Assembly (NCBI RefSeq): GCF_900100255.1
Contig: NZ_FMTS01000004.1
Location: forward strand, 124,001 to 188,000
DNA: 64,000 nucleotides
Source: Asticcacaulis taihuensis
GTDB lineage: Bacteria; Pseudomonadota; Alphaproteobacteria; Caulobacterales; Caulobacteraceae
Direction: 5' to 3'
The notes below the pieces were generated by a model. The model saw only the letters and a program-made list of their open reading frames with translations, had not been told where the DNA came from and searched no databases. Made by a program: the position numbers and the translations under genes. Positions 43,069-52,544 of the stretch are shown here, in pieces; the stretch's first letter is position 1, and each line of letters starts with the position of its first letter.

Positions 43069-43992
43069 CTAGCGCATAAGCTCGGCGAAACGATTGATCG
43101 AATGGGCAACGGCTGAGACCTGCATGGTTCGGGGATTGGCCTGTACATATTTTTCCACTACATAATCCCAGACACATTGATCGAGACGAGAGCGAGCTTC
43201 CAGAATGGCCCAAGTATCGTGGGTCAGGTCCTGACGAAGGGGATGACGCAGATCTTCCGGGACCGGCCGGCTAATATTTTCTGAGGTCAGAACCAGTGAA
43301 TAGCCCAGCCAGGCCTCCAGCTTCGAGATCAGCTCGCTGTCCTCGATGACTCCAACGAAATCGAACTGATCGATGGCCTCAATGGCATCGGCTATCAGAT
43401 CAGCGTCGTGCTCAGGCGGGATGAAGTCATCCCCCGGAATCAATGGGTGCGGATAGAGCAGCATGCGCACGATGACATTGTCGATCTGCGAGGCCAGTTC
43501 CGGGGCGCTTATGAAAGATATGAGGTCGCACCGCGCCAGTTCCAGACGTGGTGTATAAGTCCCCCAGTTGCCAATATCGGCTTCCGAAAAAGTCCGCCAA
43601 TATAGCCAGTGAGACAATATGCGCATCTTTGGCTCACGCAGGACGGTGCATTTCTGGCCGTTTGAATACAGGCGATCAAACCATTTGGCTCCAGCATGTC
43701 CTGCGGCATAATCAATATCGACCGGACAATTTTGCCAGTCTTCGTGAATCCAGTGTCTTACGTTCGGGCCAAAACTGTCATAGTCCTGAAAGCCGCCATA
43801 TAGCGTCGGCCCCAATAGCTTGAACTGACGTGACGCTTCCCATCTCTTGCTGAGGCATGTGTCGAGAGACGTGCCTGCGCATTTAGGAATGTGCATGAAT
43901 ATAAGCGGACGGCTATTCTCACGTGGGCGAAAAGGATAAGGAGAGTCCGCACAGATTATGTGAGTCTTGCTTTCAAAAATAGGCAAATTCAA
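43069..43992 (-). CDS. Sulfotransferase family protein (second in locus)
   Basis: A 307-residue P-loop sulfotransferase with the 5'-phosphosulfate loop HIPKCAGTSL (residues 34-43) and the 3'-phosphate segment VLREPKMRILSHW (near 117). It belongs to the sulfotransferase_2-like group that includes carbohydrate sulfotransferases. It is not closely similar to the enzyme at 32.5 kb, so a different acceptor position is likely. Its 3' end lies about 25 bp from the estimated IS630 end and appears complete. Upstream is a 270-bp AT-rich region with no recognisable gene. Confidence 0.82.
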   Translation of the reverse strand: MNLPIFESKTHIICADSPYPFRPRENSRPLIFMHIPKCAGTSLDTCLSKRWEASRQFKLLGPTLYGGFQDYDSFGPNVRHWIHEDWQNCPVDIDYAAGHAGAKWFDRLYSNGQKCTVLREPKMRILSHWLYWRTFSEADIGNWGTYTPRLELARCDLISFISAPELASQIDNVIVRMLLYPHPLIPGDDFIPPEHDADLIADAIEAIDQFDFVGVIEDSELISKLEAWLGYSLVLTSENISRPVPEDLRHPLRQDLTHDTWAILEARSRLDQCVWDYVVEKYVQANPRTMQVSAVAHSINRFAELMR

Positions 43993-44262
43993 TTCCCCGC
44001 TTCATAAACGCAAGCAGAAAGTCTACTGCTCGCCCCTTGTCGAGCCACCTCGGTCGAGACAATCTCAGCTATAAATACATTCATTTTCATGACAGTTATT
44101 AAATCAAGTATTTTGTCCGTGAGAAGAGAAATAAAAAGCTTAATATCAAACAATATCAACTTATCAAAATACGTTATTTATCATTCTTCGGATAAACTAT
44201 AATAAATATCTTTTATCAGACGCTTTGATTTTGAATATCCAATATCACTCAGGTTTGATTCG

Positions 44263-46257
44263 TTAATGCAAAGCAGGCTTGGACAATAGATCGAAATAGA
44301 GCTCGACTGTCTTGCGCGCCGTTTCATCCCAACTCAGGCCACTCAGGTTCTGCAAGGCGTTCTTCACGGCCGATTGCGCCGCCAGCGGGTCAGTGATCAG
44401 TTTTTCGGCCCGGTCTGTCAGGAGATCCAGATCCCAAACCGTAGGGGCGGCGTCATCGTCGATCAATTCCTTTAGCGGGCCAAAGGCAACATATAGGGAC
44501 GGTTTATTGAAGCGCGCCGCTTCAAACGGCATCTGACCGAAACCTTCCGCCGAAGTTGGATACATGACGAGGCTGGAATGCTTTAGCAACCAGTTGCGCT
44601 CCTCCGCACTGACGTCGGGCAAGACCAGAAAATCATCCTCATCCTTCGTCCGCACGAGAGCGGCTTCCTCAAGTCGCGTCGAACCGCACGGCACGGTCGC
44701 ACCAGCCATGATCAAAGCTAGGTCATGACCGCGATCAACCAGCTTTTGCCACACCCGGATCGCCAGGTCCCTGTTTTTATGGGAATAGGTTGCGCCCAGC
44801 AAAAACAGGAACGGTTTGGCTGTAAGCCCGCGTTCGGCGACTATGGTGGGCACAATTACGGGCTGATCGCCTGAACGGTAATCGATGCCATTCTCGACGA
44901 CATACAGACGATCATTCGGGATCTTCAGGCGCTCTTCGGTAATGGAATGGACAACATCATGGCTGATGCTGACGATGCCGTCGCATTGCGCCGATGCCTT
45001 CGCCAGTTCTTCACGATAGGTCTTCCAGTCCTGCGCCGAGAAAAAATAAGAGCCATTGCGATAAGCAATGAGATCCTGGATCGTGATCACCGAACGGCGA
45101 GCCAGATTACGCCAACGCTCCCACGGAATAGGCGCATTGGGCTGGTAGGGCCGGTGCAGGATATCGACCTGCGGGGCACCAGGGAATGTCAGCTCGCCAA
45201 CGCTGAGCAGCGCTATCTTGGGATTTGTGAACAGCTTTTGGGCATAGTTTGGCAACGCGCCAGGATTAGGAACTCCGACACCAATCCATTTGACACCTTC
45301 TTGCCTGGCCAGCGCCTGCGACAGGGCCATGATGAGCAATTGCGTTCCCATTTCCATGGGCCCCAGACAGGCACCATCAATCAGGATGCGCAGTCCTTCC
45401 GCCTTTGCACGGGCCAGATCAAGTGATTCGGACAGAGGTGTCGTCGCAGGACTGCGTTCGTGCTCATACAGGCCCGGGAAGAAAGAGAACCGACTGATCA
45501 GCTTCTCACGAACATCCTGGTTTTCCAGTGTGCTGCCCTGGAAGTTTGTGCCGTCCCATGGAAGACTGATATAGGTATTGGCATCAAGATAACTCAGAAA
45601 CCCCCGGCGCGACGCCCTGAGCGCAAATTCCACAACCTGGATTCGCGGATTATCATGAAAGGCTTCATTGAACCCCCCAGCGGTGTTAACCGCGCTGGCG
45701 CCCAGGAGAATAGCCCCGCCTTCGGGGACTGAAATAGGAACCGGCTCGATCATCGGCGGCAAGGTCCGCAGGCGCCTAGTGAGCGTCATTTCATTATAAC
45801 CTGGCGGCCCCACCGGATGTTCCGTATTACGGTAGGGGAAGCTCAGGTAACCGGCGGAGTTGGACAAAAATGACACCGTGGCGACGCGTGCATCCCTGGC
45901 TACCCATTCCGTCGCAATTTCAAGTGCGTCTTTCGACAGGACCACAGGCTCCGTCACCAGAAGGACCTGGTTGTACTTTTCTTCCATAACGAGTTCGTCG
46001 ATTAACGACTGCGCCGAGACGCCTTTACGGATTTGGACACGGTCTCCCTCAAGGCCCCTTGCCTTCTCAGGTTCGCAACTGACAGTAACGATAATTTTGG
46101 AAATGCCAGTCACGCGCCCCAGGCTGCGTATTGCTTCGATCCACTGGCCCGGCTCGCGACCGACGCACACAACAGCCGCCACATCCGTACTGTCCTTGTA
46201 CGCACGAGGCCCTGCGTTGCTTTGTTTTGTCGCCGTAGATGATTTCACCATTAACAT
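44263..46257 (-). CDS. Two-domain glycosyltransferase (GT2-like N-terminus, GT4 C-terminus)
   Basis: A 664-residue protein. The N-terminal about 270 residues resemble a GT-A/GT2 domain (VAAVVCVGREPGQWIEAIRS and the later GGAILLGASAVNTAGGFNEAF block) but lack a clear DxD in the usual place, so that half may be non-catalytic. The C-terminal about 370 residues are GT4: FLFLLGATYSHKNRDLAIRVW and E-x7-E in TSAEGFGQMPFEAARFNKPS. It may build a two-sugar unit or use the first domain for binding. GGGA precedes the ATG at 46257 by four bases; ATG 46251 is an alternative. Confidence 0.8.
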   Translation of the reverse strand: MLMVKSSTATKQSNAGPRAYKDSTDVAAVVCVGREPGQWIEAIRSLGRVTGISKIIVTVSCEPEKARGLEGDRVQIRKGVSAQSLIDELVMEEKYNQVLLVTEPVVLSKDALEIATEWVARDARVATVSFLSNSAGYLSFPYRNTEHPVGPPGYNEMTLTRRLRTLPPMIEPVPISVPEGGAILLGASAVNTAGGFNEAFHDNPRIQVVEFALRASRRGFLSYLDANTYISLPWDGTNFQGSTLENQDVREKLISRFSFFPGLYEHERSPATTPLSESLDLARAKAEGLRILIDGACLGPMEMGTQLLIMALSQALARQEGVKWIGVGVPNPGALPNYAQKLFTNPKIALLSVGELTFPGAPQVDILHRPYQPNAPIPWERWRNLARRSVITIQDLIAYRNGSYFFSAQDWKTYREELAKASAQCDGIVSISHDVVHSITEERLKIPNDRLYVVENGIDYRSGDQPVIVPTIVAERGLTAKPFLFLLGATYSHKNRDLAIRVWQKLVDRGHDLALIMAGATVPCGSTRLEEAALVRTKDEDDFLVLPDVSAEERNWLLKHSSLVMYPTSAEGFGQMPFEAARFNKPSLYVAFGPLKELIDDDAAPTVWDLDLLTDRAEKLITDPLAAQSAVKNALQNLSGLSWDETARKTVELYFDLLSKPALH

Positions 46258-46374
46258 ATCGTCCCGAACTAGTCGCTGAGGCGCGCCGCGCCAACCGTAA
46301 TCCCTTTAAAATTCGTGCCCTATTCAAATTTTCACCGCAACCTTGAAAACAGGAAAATCATTAAAAAAACCATG

Positions 46375-47556
46375 TTATGGGCAGACTTGCGCTTCTAGTA
46401 TGTCGAGAAACGCATTGAATTTTGACAGGGGCACAATGCCGTAGGCGTCACCATAGCAGTAAGACAACTGATGTCCGAGCACATGACAAAGGCTCAGATG
46501 CCACAGATTTGTTCGCTCGGGCAATGAGAGCACGCCTAAACGGGCACCCGGTTCTGAGAAAATGATATTGTGAAGCGCGCTGCCGTCTTCCCCCACAATT
46601 ATGCGCGCAGACTGCATCAGGCGAATCTGCTGGGGGATATCCAGTGTTTCAGGGAAAACAATCTTGTAACCCCGCGCGACAGCCGCCGCCTCTATATCAC
46701 TGATGTTGGCATGGCTTGGCCGCGCACCTTGTGTCCAACTGCCGCGGCTAAGAAATATTTTTTCCCCAATGAAGTCGCTGGGCAAAGTGACCCGCGCAGG
46801 ACGGGAAATGCGCGTCCATGCCTCGCGCAGCGAATTGCCGCCCAGACGAAAGCCGGATTTAGAACTGGTCGGCACAATGGCCCGGCGCACACGAAAATAA
46901 CGAGATGGATGCGGCCGTATACGGGACCGCGAAATCCCGAAACTGTTCAGAAAGTGGGTGGCCCACCCCGGCAGGCTGTTAAAATAGATCGGCAGGTCTT
47001 CATGGCCCGACTGCTGCAAAATATGAAGCTTGGGAATGACGTCTAGCAGCCAATGCCCATAGATTTCCTGGCCCGGCGCCGACAGAATGACCGCGTCGCC
47101 ATGAATGGCATGATCTTTCAGCCCGTTATAGATCTTGTCGAGATAGCTTTTGGATAATTGTCGGTTAAACAGCTCTTCCAGTAGATGCTCACGCGCATAC
47201 CAGTCGGCAAAGTCACTTCCCCAACAGATCGGCTCTCCGATTAGCGCCTCCCTTGTCGACAGATCGATCGGCAGGGCGCAGTTTTCAAAAAAACCGAAAT
47301 CGGAAAAGGTCAGAATGCCTGCAGCAATGAACTCAAGCGAATGAATGGCCACGAGATACTGTTCAGTAATGGCTTGGGACTTGTCAAACGGGAGCAGTAC
47401 CTCTGGATTATAAGGCGGCGCCGCGTTAGGTATCCGGGCGGTAAAGTCCAGAGCACGATCGGGGTTTGTGAACCCCAAATTGTAATTGTTGTCCTGTTTG
47501 GGGAGGCTTTCGGCGGCGATATGCTCGATATACTCAAACTTGAAACTGCCGCTCAT
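46375..47556 (-). CDS. Glycosyltransferase family 61 (DUF563) protein
   Basis: A 393-residue protein with the GT61/DUF563 signatures: EIYGHWLLDVIPKLHIL (His-Trp in the core), KIFLSRGSW, the VFPETLDIPQQIRLMQSARIIVGEDGSALHNIIFSE block (Asp-Gly-Ser/His motif) and LGVLSLPERTN. GT61 includes eukaryotic xylosyl- and GlcNAc-transferases; bacterial members occur in surface-glycan loci. ATG 47556 has GAGGAA five bases upstream, so the longer frame to 47610 is not used. Confidence 0.87.
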   Translation of the reverse strand: MSGSFKFEYIEHIAAESLPKQDNNYNLGFTNPDRALDFTARIPNAAPPYNPEVLLPFDKSQAITEQYLVAIHSLEFIAAGILTFSDFGFFENCALPIDLSTREALIGEPICWGSDFADWYAREHLLEELFNRQLSKSYLDKIYNGLKDHAIHGDAVILSAPGQEIYGHWLLDVIPKLHILQQSGHEDLPIYFNSLPGWATHFLNSFGISRSRIRPHPSRYFRVRRAIVPTSSKSGFRLGGNSLREAWTRISRPARVTLPSDFIGEKIFLSRGSWTQGARPSHANISDIEAAAVARGYKIVFPETLDIPQQIRLMQSARIIVGEDGSALHNIIFSEPGARLGVLSLPERTNLWHLSLCHVLGHQLSYCYGDAYGIVPLSKFNAFLDILEAQVCP

Positions 47557-47856
47557 TGAATTCCTCGGCAAGGCCGTATTTAGGTGGGCGTCGATGATCG
47601 ACCGCTGCATGCGTCTTAGCCCATGCCGTTTGGGATGCCAAGAACAGAGACAAGGTGAATTTATCTATGAATGGTTCAGCAGGACCGGAATTTTCGCGAT
47701 CCTAGGCGATAAAGACAGGCTCGCCCCCCATAAGCGCCCTTCCGTATTCATTTTCGGACGCCACTTCCTGCTTGGCAAGATGACGCTTATTCCTTATGAA
47801 CCTTTCTGCCCGAAAGGTGCAATTAGAGCGTGCCAGTCCTTGTGCGTACGCAAATC
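47557..47856. other. 300-bp divergent intergenic region
   Basis: Separates the GT61 gene (minus) from the heptose-module genes (plus) and must hold both promoters. An open plus-strand frame crosses it (47486-47860), but it overlaps the start of the GT61 gene and has no recognisable family or ribosome site, so I do not call it a gene. Confidence 0.5.
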
Positions 47857-49029
47857 ATGAATGAATTCAACCTGGTTAAAATGTCAGACCTTTCTGTTCT
47901 TCCGACCACCTTAGCCGAAGCCCAGACTCACGCGCGTCATTGGCTGTTCAGTGTGGCGGCACCGCTATGGTCAACCGCCGGCGTCCTTAAGGATGGTATG
48001 TTTTCCGAACGCATCAATCTGGACGGATCGCCCGCGTCGGAAATGAATCGTCGCTTACGTGTGCAGGCGCGCCAGATCTACAGCTTTTCGGCGATAGGCG
48101 CCCTGGGCTGGGACGGCCCCTGGCGCGAGCTGACGGAACGCGCTGCCGATATCCTGGTGACGAGCGGGCGGCGAGAGGACGGTATGTTCGTGCACCTCTT
48201 CAACCCCCAGGGCGAAGTCATCAACACCGCTCAGGACCTGTATGATCATGCCTTTGGACTTTTCGCTCTGGCGCACGCGGCCCAGGCGCTTGATCGGCCG
48301 GATTTCTGCGACGTCGCCGACACAATCCGCATGCGTATGATGACAGACTGGTGGCGCCCGCAAGGCGGGTTCTGGGAAGGTGAATTAACACCCTGCCCGC
48401 CGTATCGTCAGAACCCGCACATGCATATGTTCGAGGCTGCCCTGATCAACTATCAGGTCAGCGGCAAGGCTGTATGGCGAGAACTCGCCGATCGTTTGGG
48501 CGAACTGTTCGTAGAGCGCTTCCAGGATAGGGCGTCCGGCGCAGTCACAGAATATTTCGATGAAAATTGGAAACCGGTGGCCGGGGATCAAGGACGCATT
48601 GTCGAGCCTGGCCATTGTTTTGAATGGGCCTGGCTGTTCGAAGTCGGCTTCGCCGACGGCCTTGGCCTCGCAACCTCGGACCGTTTGACCGATTTTGCCC
48701 GTAAATATGGTATCGAGCGTAAACATGGCGTCGCTATCAACGAGATCATGCTCGATGGCGCCACCCGGGATAGCGGCGCCCGCCTGTGGCCTCAGACAGA
48801 ACGGTTAAAGGCGGCCGTCGCGCGTTACAACCGGTTACGCACCCCCGAGGAAGCCGCCGAAGCCGTCTCAGCCTATAACGGCTTGTGGCCGTATCTGGAC
48901 GTGAGTGTACCCGGAACCTGGCGTGATCGCATGAATGCGGACGGCACCTGGGTAGAAGAACCCTCACCCGCGAGCTCATTCTATCATATCGTGTGCGGTC
49001 TTGGCGAATTGCTGAAACTCAAACCCTAG
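47857..49029 (+). CDS. AGE-family sugar isomerase/epimerase (second paralogue)
   Basis: A 390-residue (alpha/alpha)6-barrel enzyme, paralogous to 23736-24899. Conserved blocks are LYDHAFGLFALAHA, NPHMHMFEAALIN, VEPGHCFEWAWLFE, LWPQTERLKAA and SSFYHIVCGLGEL. It differs from the manC-linked copy and is followed by the HddC-GmhB and HddA genes, but no gmhA is present. It may therefore act on a heptose or another cluster-specific sugar. The start is uncertain (ATG 47857 or 47881); no clear Shine-Dalgarno. Confidence 0.8.
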   Translation: MNEFNLVKMSDLSVLPTTLAEAQTHARHWLFSVAAPLWSTAGVLKDGMFSERINLDGSPASEMNRRLRVQARQIYSFSAIGALGWDGPWRELTERAADILVTSGRREDGMFVHLFNPQGEVINTAQDLYDHAFGLFALAHAAQALDRPDFCDVADTIRMRMMTDWWRPQGGFWEGELTPCPPYRQNPHMHMFEAALINYQVSGKAVWRELADRLGELFVERFQDRASGAVTEYFDENWKPVAGDQGRIVEPGHCFEWAWLFEVGFADGLGLATSDRLTDFARKYGIERKHGVAINEIMLDGATRDSGARLWPQTERLKAAVARYNRLRTPEEAAEAVSAYNGLWPYLDVSVPGTWRDRMNADGTWVEEPSPASSFYHIVCGLGELLKLKP

Positions 49030-49126
49030 TATGCGACCGTCTCATGCTATCCGAATTAAGTGACTTCCACTCTCGACCATGACGCGATAAGCATCGTCAG
49101 ATCTTCCCAGATACGAAACCGTAAAT

Positions 49127-50350
49127 ATGATGTTCTCCAAACAACTGGTCGTTCTGGTTGGCGGCAAGGGTACGCGTTTGGGCGCCCTGACGCAAAACAC
49201 GCCAAAGCCCTTGATGCCTATCAGCAATGATCGGGTCTTCCTTGACTATTTCCTGGAAGCTGCCACGCGCCAGGGGTTCAGCGATATCCTTTTCCTGGCT
49301 GGGCATTACGGCGAACAAGTCGCTCAGCGCTACGACGGTCGCACCTTGAATGGTGCCCGCCTGCGGGTCATGATCGAACCTGAACCCAAAGGCACGGGGG
49401 GCGCTTTCAAATATTTCTATGACCAGTTGGCGCCGACTTTCGTCGCCGCCAATGGTGATACATTGTTCGATATCAACATGCGTGCGCTCGACGCCCGCTT
49501 GCAGGCGTCACCGGACCTGTCAGGTGTGCTGGCATTGCGTCTTGTCGACGACGTGGCGCGCTATGGTTCGGTAACCCAGAACAACCGCGGTCTGATTACA
49601 GGCTTCACAGAAAAGCAGAAGAGCGGTGTGGCCATCGCCGGCAACATCAATGGCGGCATATATGCCCTGCGCCGCGAGGCCATTGCCCGACTGCCAGACG
49701 GCCCCTCGTCTATCGAAACCGATCTGTTCCCGGATCTCGCTGCAGACCAACGCCTGGCTGGAATAGAATCAAGTGGCTATTTCCTGGATATCGGCCTGCC
49801 TGAAACTTTGAATATCGCGCGTTCTGAACTACCCATTCGGCGCAGATCCGTGCTCTTCCTGGATCGAGACGGCGTCCTCAATATCGAAAAGAATTATCTG
49901 TACCGTCCAGAAGATTTTGAATGGGTTGAGGGCGCCGTAGACGTCATTCGCCGCCGTAACGACAGGGGCGATGCCGTTGTGGTCGTCACCAACCAAGCCG
50001 GCGTTGCCCGCGGCATGTATGGTGAAGACGACGTCAGAGATTTGCACAGCTACATTCAGGAAGATCTGTACGCGCGTGGCGCTTTTGTCGATGCCTTTTA
50101 TTATTGTCCGTACCATGAAGCGGCGACTGTCGATCAGTACCGCGTGAAAAACCATCCCAACCGCAAGCCTAACCCAGGCATGTTGCTGACTGCGGCCCGC
50201 GATCTCAACCTCGACATGTCACGCGCGATAATGATCGGTGATATGGAAACGGACGTCGCTGCCGCAGAGGCTGCCAGCATTAAGGGCTATCTATTCAAAG
50301 GCGGCGATTTATCGGCCTTCGAACAAACCATAACAGCACCGTCTACGTGA
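49127..50350 (+). CDS. Fusion of heptose-1-phosphate guanylyltransferase (HddC-like) and HAD heptose-bisphosphate phosphatase (GmhB-like)
   Basis: A 407-residue protein. Residues about 1-235 are a nucleotidyltransferase: LVGGKGTRLGALTQNTPKPLMP, a GGAFKYF block and ANGDTLFDIN. Residues about 240-407 are a HAD phosphatase of the GmhB group: LDRDGVLN near 245, TNQAGVARGMYGE, RKPNPGM and GDMETD near 370. Together they cover two of the four steps to GDP-D-glycero-alpha-D-manno-heptose. The HAD part keeps CPYH but lacks the later Cys residues of the usual GmhB zinc site (NHPNRKPNPGM where Cys-x-Cys is common). It is 23 bp before the HddA kinase gene. Confidence 0.87.
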   Translation: MMFSKQLVVLVGGKGTRLGALTQNTPKPLMPISNDRVFLDYFLEAATRQGFSDILFLAGHYGEQVAQRYDGRTLNGARLRVMIEPEPKGTGGAFKYFYDQLAPTFVAANGDTLFDINMRALDARLQASPDLSGVLALRLVDDVARYGSVTQNNRGLITGFTEKQKSGVAIAGNINGGIYALRREAIARLPDGPSSIETDLFPDLAADQRLAGIESSGYFLDIGLPETLNIARSELPIRRRSVLFLDRDGVLNIEKNYLYRPEDFEWVEGAVDVIRRRNDRGDAVVVVTNQAGVARGMYGEDDVRDLHSYIQEDLYARGAFVDAFYYCPYHEAATVDQYRVKNHPNRKPNPGMLLTAARDLNLDMSRAIMIGDMETDVAAAEAASIKGYLFKGGDLSAFEQTITAPST

Positions 50351-50372
50351 ACAACTGAAGGGGGATAAGCCC

Positions 50373-51431
50373 ATGGGCTCGCAAATAATTCGCTCCAGGG
50401 CGCCTCTGCGTCTGGGTCTGGCAGGGGGGGGAACCGATGTTTCACCCTATTCGGATATTTATGGCGGCGCGATTATCAATGTCACCATCAACAAATATGC
50501 TTATGCAAGCATTTGCCCGCGCAGCGACGGCCGCGTCGTGTTCAACTCAATCGACCTGAACATCGAGGAAGCCTTCGATGCGCATGACCCGGTCCCGGAA
50601 ACAAGCCGCCTGAAGCTCCACCGCGGTGTTTATGAGCGTATTATTCGACAGTTCGGCATCAATCGTCCGCTGTCCCTTACACTGACCACGCATGTCGACG
50701 CGCCGATGGGTTCAGGGCTCGGCTCATCTTCGGCCCTGGTCGTTGCCATGGTCGGCGCCTTCCGCCACCTCCTCAACCTGCCACTGGGTGAATACGAGGT
50801 ATCGCGTCTGGCGTTCGAGATTGAACGCATTGATCTCGGCCTGGCCGGTGGCCGCCAGGACCAGTATGCCGCCACCTTCGGCGGGTTCAATTTCATGGAG
50901 TTCCATGCCAACGAACGCGTCGTGGTCAATCCGCTGCGCATTCGCCGTCACGTGCATAACGAGTTGGAGTCGTCAATTTTGTTGACTTTCAGCGGGGCGT
51001 CGCGTGAATCCGCCAAAATCATATCTTCGCAATCCAAATCGGTCAGTTCCGGAGGCAAATCCCTGGAAGCCATGCACCAACTGAAAACCGAAGCCACCGA
51101 GATGAAGGAGGCGCTGCTCTTCGGTGATATCAACAGAATTGCCGCCATACTCCAGTCGGGATGGGAAGCCAAAAAACAGACTTCCGCAACGGTATCGACA
51201 CCAGAGGTCGAGCAATTGTTCGATGTTGCTTTAAGGAATGGCGCGCGCGCGGGCAAACTGTCTGGTGCCGGCGGCGGCGGTTTCGCGCTCTTCCTCGTCG
51301 ATCCCGATCGTCGCCCGCGGCTGGAGGCCATTCTCGCCGAGCAGACAACTGCAACCCCAGCCATATGCAAGCTCACCCTCGCCGGCCTGGAAAGCTGGAC
51401 GTTCGACTCGGCCTTCGACGTCAACGGATAA
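50373..51431 (+). CDS. hddA: D-glycero-D-manno-heptose 7-phosphate kinase (GHMP family)
   Basis: Phosphorylates D-glycero-D-manno-heptose 7-phosphate at C1, the step before GmhB and HddC in GDP-heptose synthesis. The 352-residue GHMP kinase starts SRAPLRLGLAGGGTDVSPY. It has the ATP-binding loop PMGSGLGSSSALV (about 111-123), the LAGGRQDQYAATFGG block and the C-terminal KLSGAGGGGFALFLVD. A GGGGG-containing ribosome site precedes the ATG. A decayed copy of its 3' end lies at 52545-52747. Confidence 0.9.
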   Translation: MGSQIIRSRAPLRLGLAGGGTDVSPYSDIYGGAIINVTINKYAYASICPRSDGRVVFNSIDLNIEEAFDAHDPVPETSRLKLHRGVYERIIRQFGINRPLSLTLTTHVDAPMGSGLGSSSALVVAMVGAFRHLLNLPLGEYEVSRLAFEIERIDLGLAGGRQDQYAATFGGFNFMEFHANERVVVNPLRIRRHVHNELESSILLTFSGASRESAKIISSQSKSVSSGGKSLEAMHQLKTEATEMKEALLFGDINRIAAILQSGWEAKKQTSATVSTPEVEQLFDVALRNGARAGKLSGAGGGGFALFLVDPDRRPRLEAILAEQTTATPAICKLTLAGLESWTFDSAFDVNG

Positions 51432-51433
51432 AG

Positions 51434-51469
51434 ATATTGAGACGGTCCTGAAAAGGGCCGCCTCAATAT
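51434..51469 (+). terminator. Terminator-like hairpin after hddA
   Basis: A 15-base stem (51434-51448 with 51455-51469) with one mismatch and one G-T pair, immediately after the hddA stop. It is clearly homologous to the perfect hairpin at 52747-52788, including the GGGCCGCCTCAAT arm. The T tract is weak. Confidence 0.65.
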
Positions 51470-51522
51470 TATTAGCTGATTACCGGCTTGCTTAAGCCAT
51501 TGCCCGTTTGGGCGTGCGTAAT

Positions 51523-52281
51523 TTATATTTCATAGCCAATGTCTTTTAATTCTGCCCCATAATAATATTTATATTCTTCTATGAGCTCATCCGGCAAATA
51601 TTCCTTGTAATAATTATTACTCATCTTCCAAAAAAAATTGCCATCTTTTGGAAAATTATAATTGGTTCTCTCTAATGCCTCTTCAACGCTTACATTTGAG
51701 TTTAAAAATTCAGCCAAAGGCGAGAATGTATTTAATGGATCTTCCATTGCATCCTCATATTTGAGCATAAATATAAACGCGCCATAGCGGGCTTTCAGAT
51801 CATGCCATCGGCGAATGGAATCCCACCAGCTACCCGCCTGATCCGCGCCGGGCGATATATTCCCCACTGTCAGGAACATCGAAAAAAAATGTCTTATTGT
51901 TCCACGCTCGATATGTTCCTGGACAGACACTAAAGGCAAATCGTAGTAAATTTGCAGGTCGGCTCTGTTAATATATATATAATTGAGATAAGAAACAAAA
52001 ACATCGAGAGGATTTCTGTACACGTAAATAAAGAAACGTGTATCTATTTGATTACCTTGATAATCACACACCATTTTATGGTGAGTTTTGAAAAATGCAT
52101 AATCTCCGTATCTGGTAGATATAGGCCTACCGGATTCGGGGTGGTTATCAGGATGATCAACTATATATTCAAGTATATCCTGAGTGTTAAATGTCTTCCT
52201 ATCCGTTGCAAGTGCATAAATCATATTACGCACCCAATTAGACCCTGATCTGGGAAATGAATAAAGCCCCACAGTCTGCAT
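51523..52281 (-). CDS. Sulfotransferase domain protein (third in locus), AT-rich
   Basis: A 252-residue sulfotransferase_1-like protein: 5'-phosphosulfate loop YSFPRSGSNWVRN (residues 7-19), FKTHHK (catalytic-type His) and 3'-phosphate segment YRNPLDVFVSYLNYI (near 90), then KYEDAMEDP. Base composition and codon use are strikingly AT-rich (many AAT, ATA and TAT codons), unlike the flanking genes, which indicates recent acquisition. ATG 52281 has GGAG eight bases upstream. It lies between the hddA 3' end and a decayed copy of that end, so it arrived with or caused a duplication. Confidence 0.85.
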   Translation of the reverse strand: MQTVGLYSFPRSGSNWVRNMIYALATDRKTFNTQDILEYIVDHPDNHPESGRPISTRYGDYAFFKTHHKMVCDYQGNQIDTRFFIYVYRNPLDVFVSYLNYIYINRADLQIYYDLPLVSVQEHIERGTIRHFFSMFLTVGNISPGADQAGSWWDSIRRWHDLKARYGAFIFMLKYEDAMEDPLNTFSPLAEFLNSNVSVEEALERTNYNFPKDGNFFWKMSNNYYKEYLPDELIEEYKYYYGAELKDIGYEI

Positions 52282-52544
52282 TATCAACACTCCAGAAATG
52301 AACAGTTTAAAATACCTATCCCCCGGAACTTAGCAAAGTTCTATCACTTATAGATGCAAAGCAACGTATTAAATAACGTCTGCGTAATTATCCCAAAAAA
52401 AATATCGAGATGATCTCTGGAATCACGAGGATCACCTGCGTAAATCCAGCGTACATGGACGTCGCGTGATGCGGGACGGGTCCTTGTTTCGTTTATCGAC
52501 GCTTTAACAGGTTCGGACAAGGCGCAGACTCGCCCCCCTCCCCC

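Noticed and set aside
47486-47860. 124-codon plus-strand frame in the GT61-AGE intergenic region
   Set aside because: It overlaps the GT61 start, lacks a ribosome site and has no recognised similarity; kept only as a note on the intergenic region.
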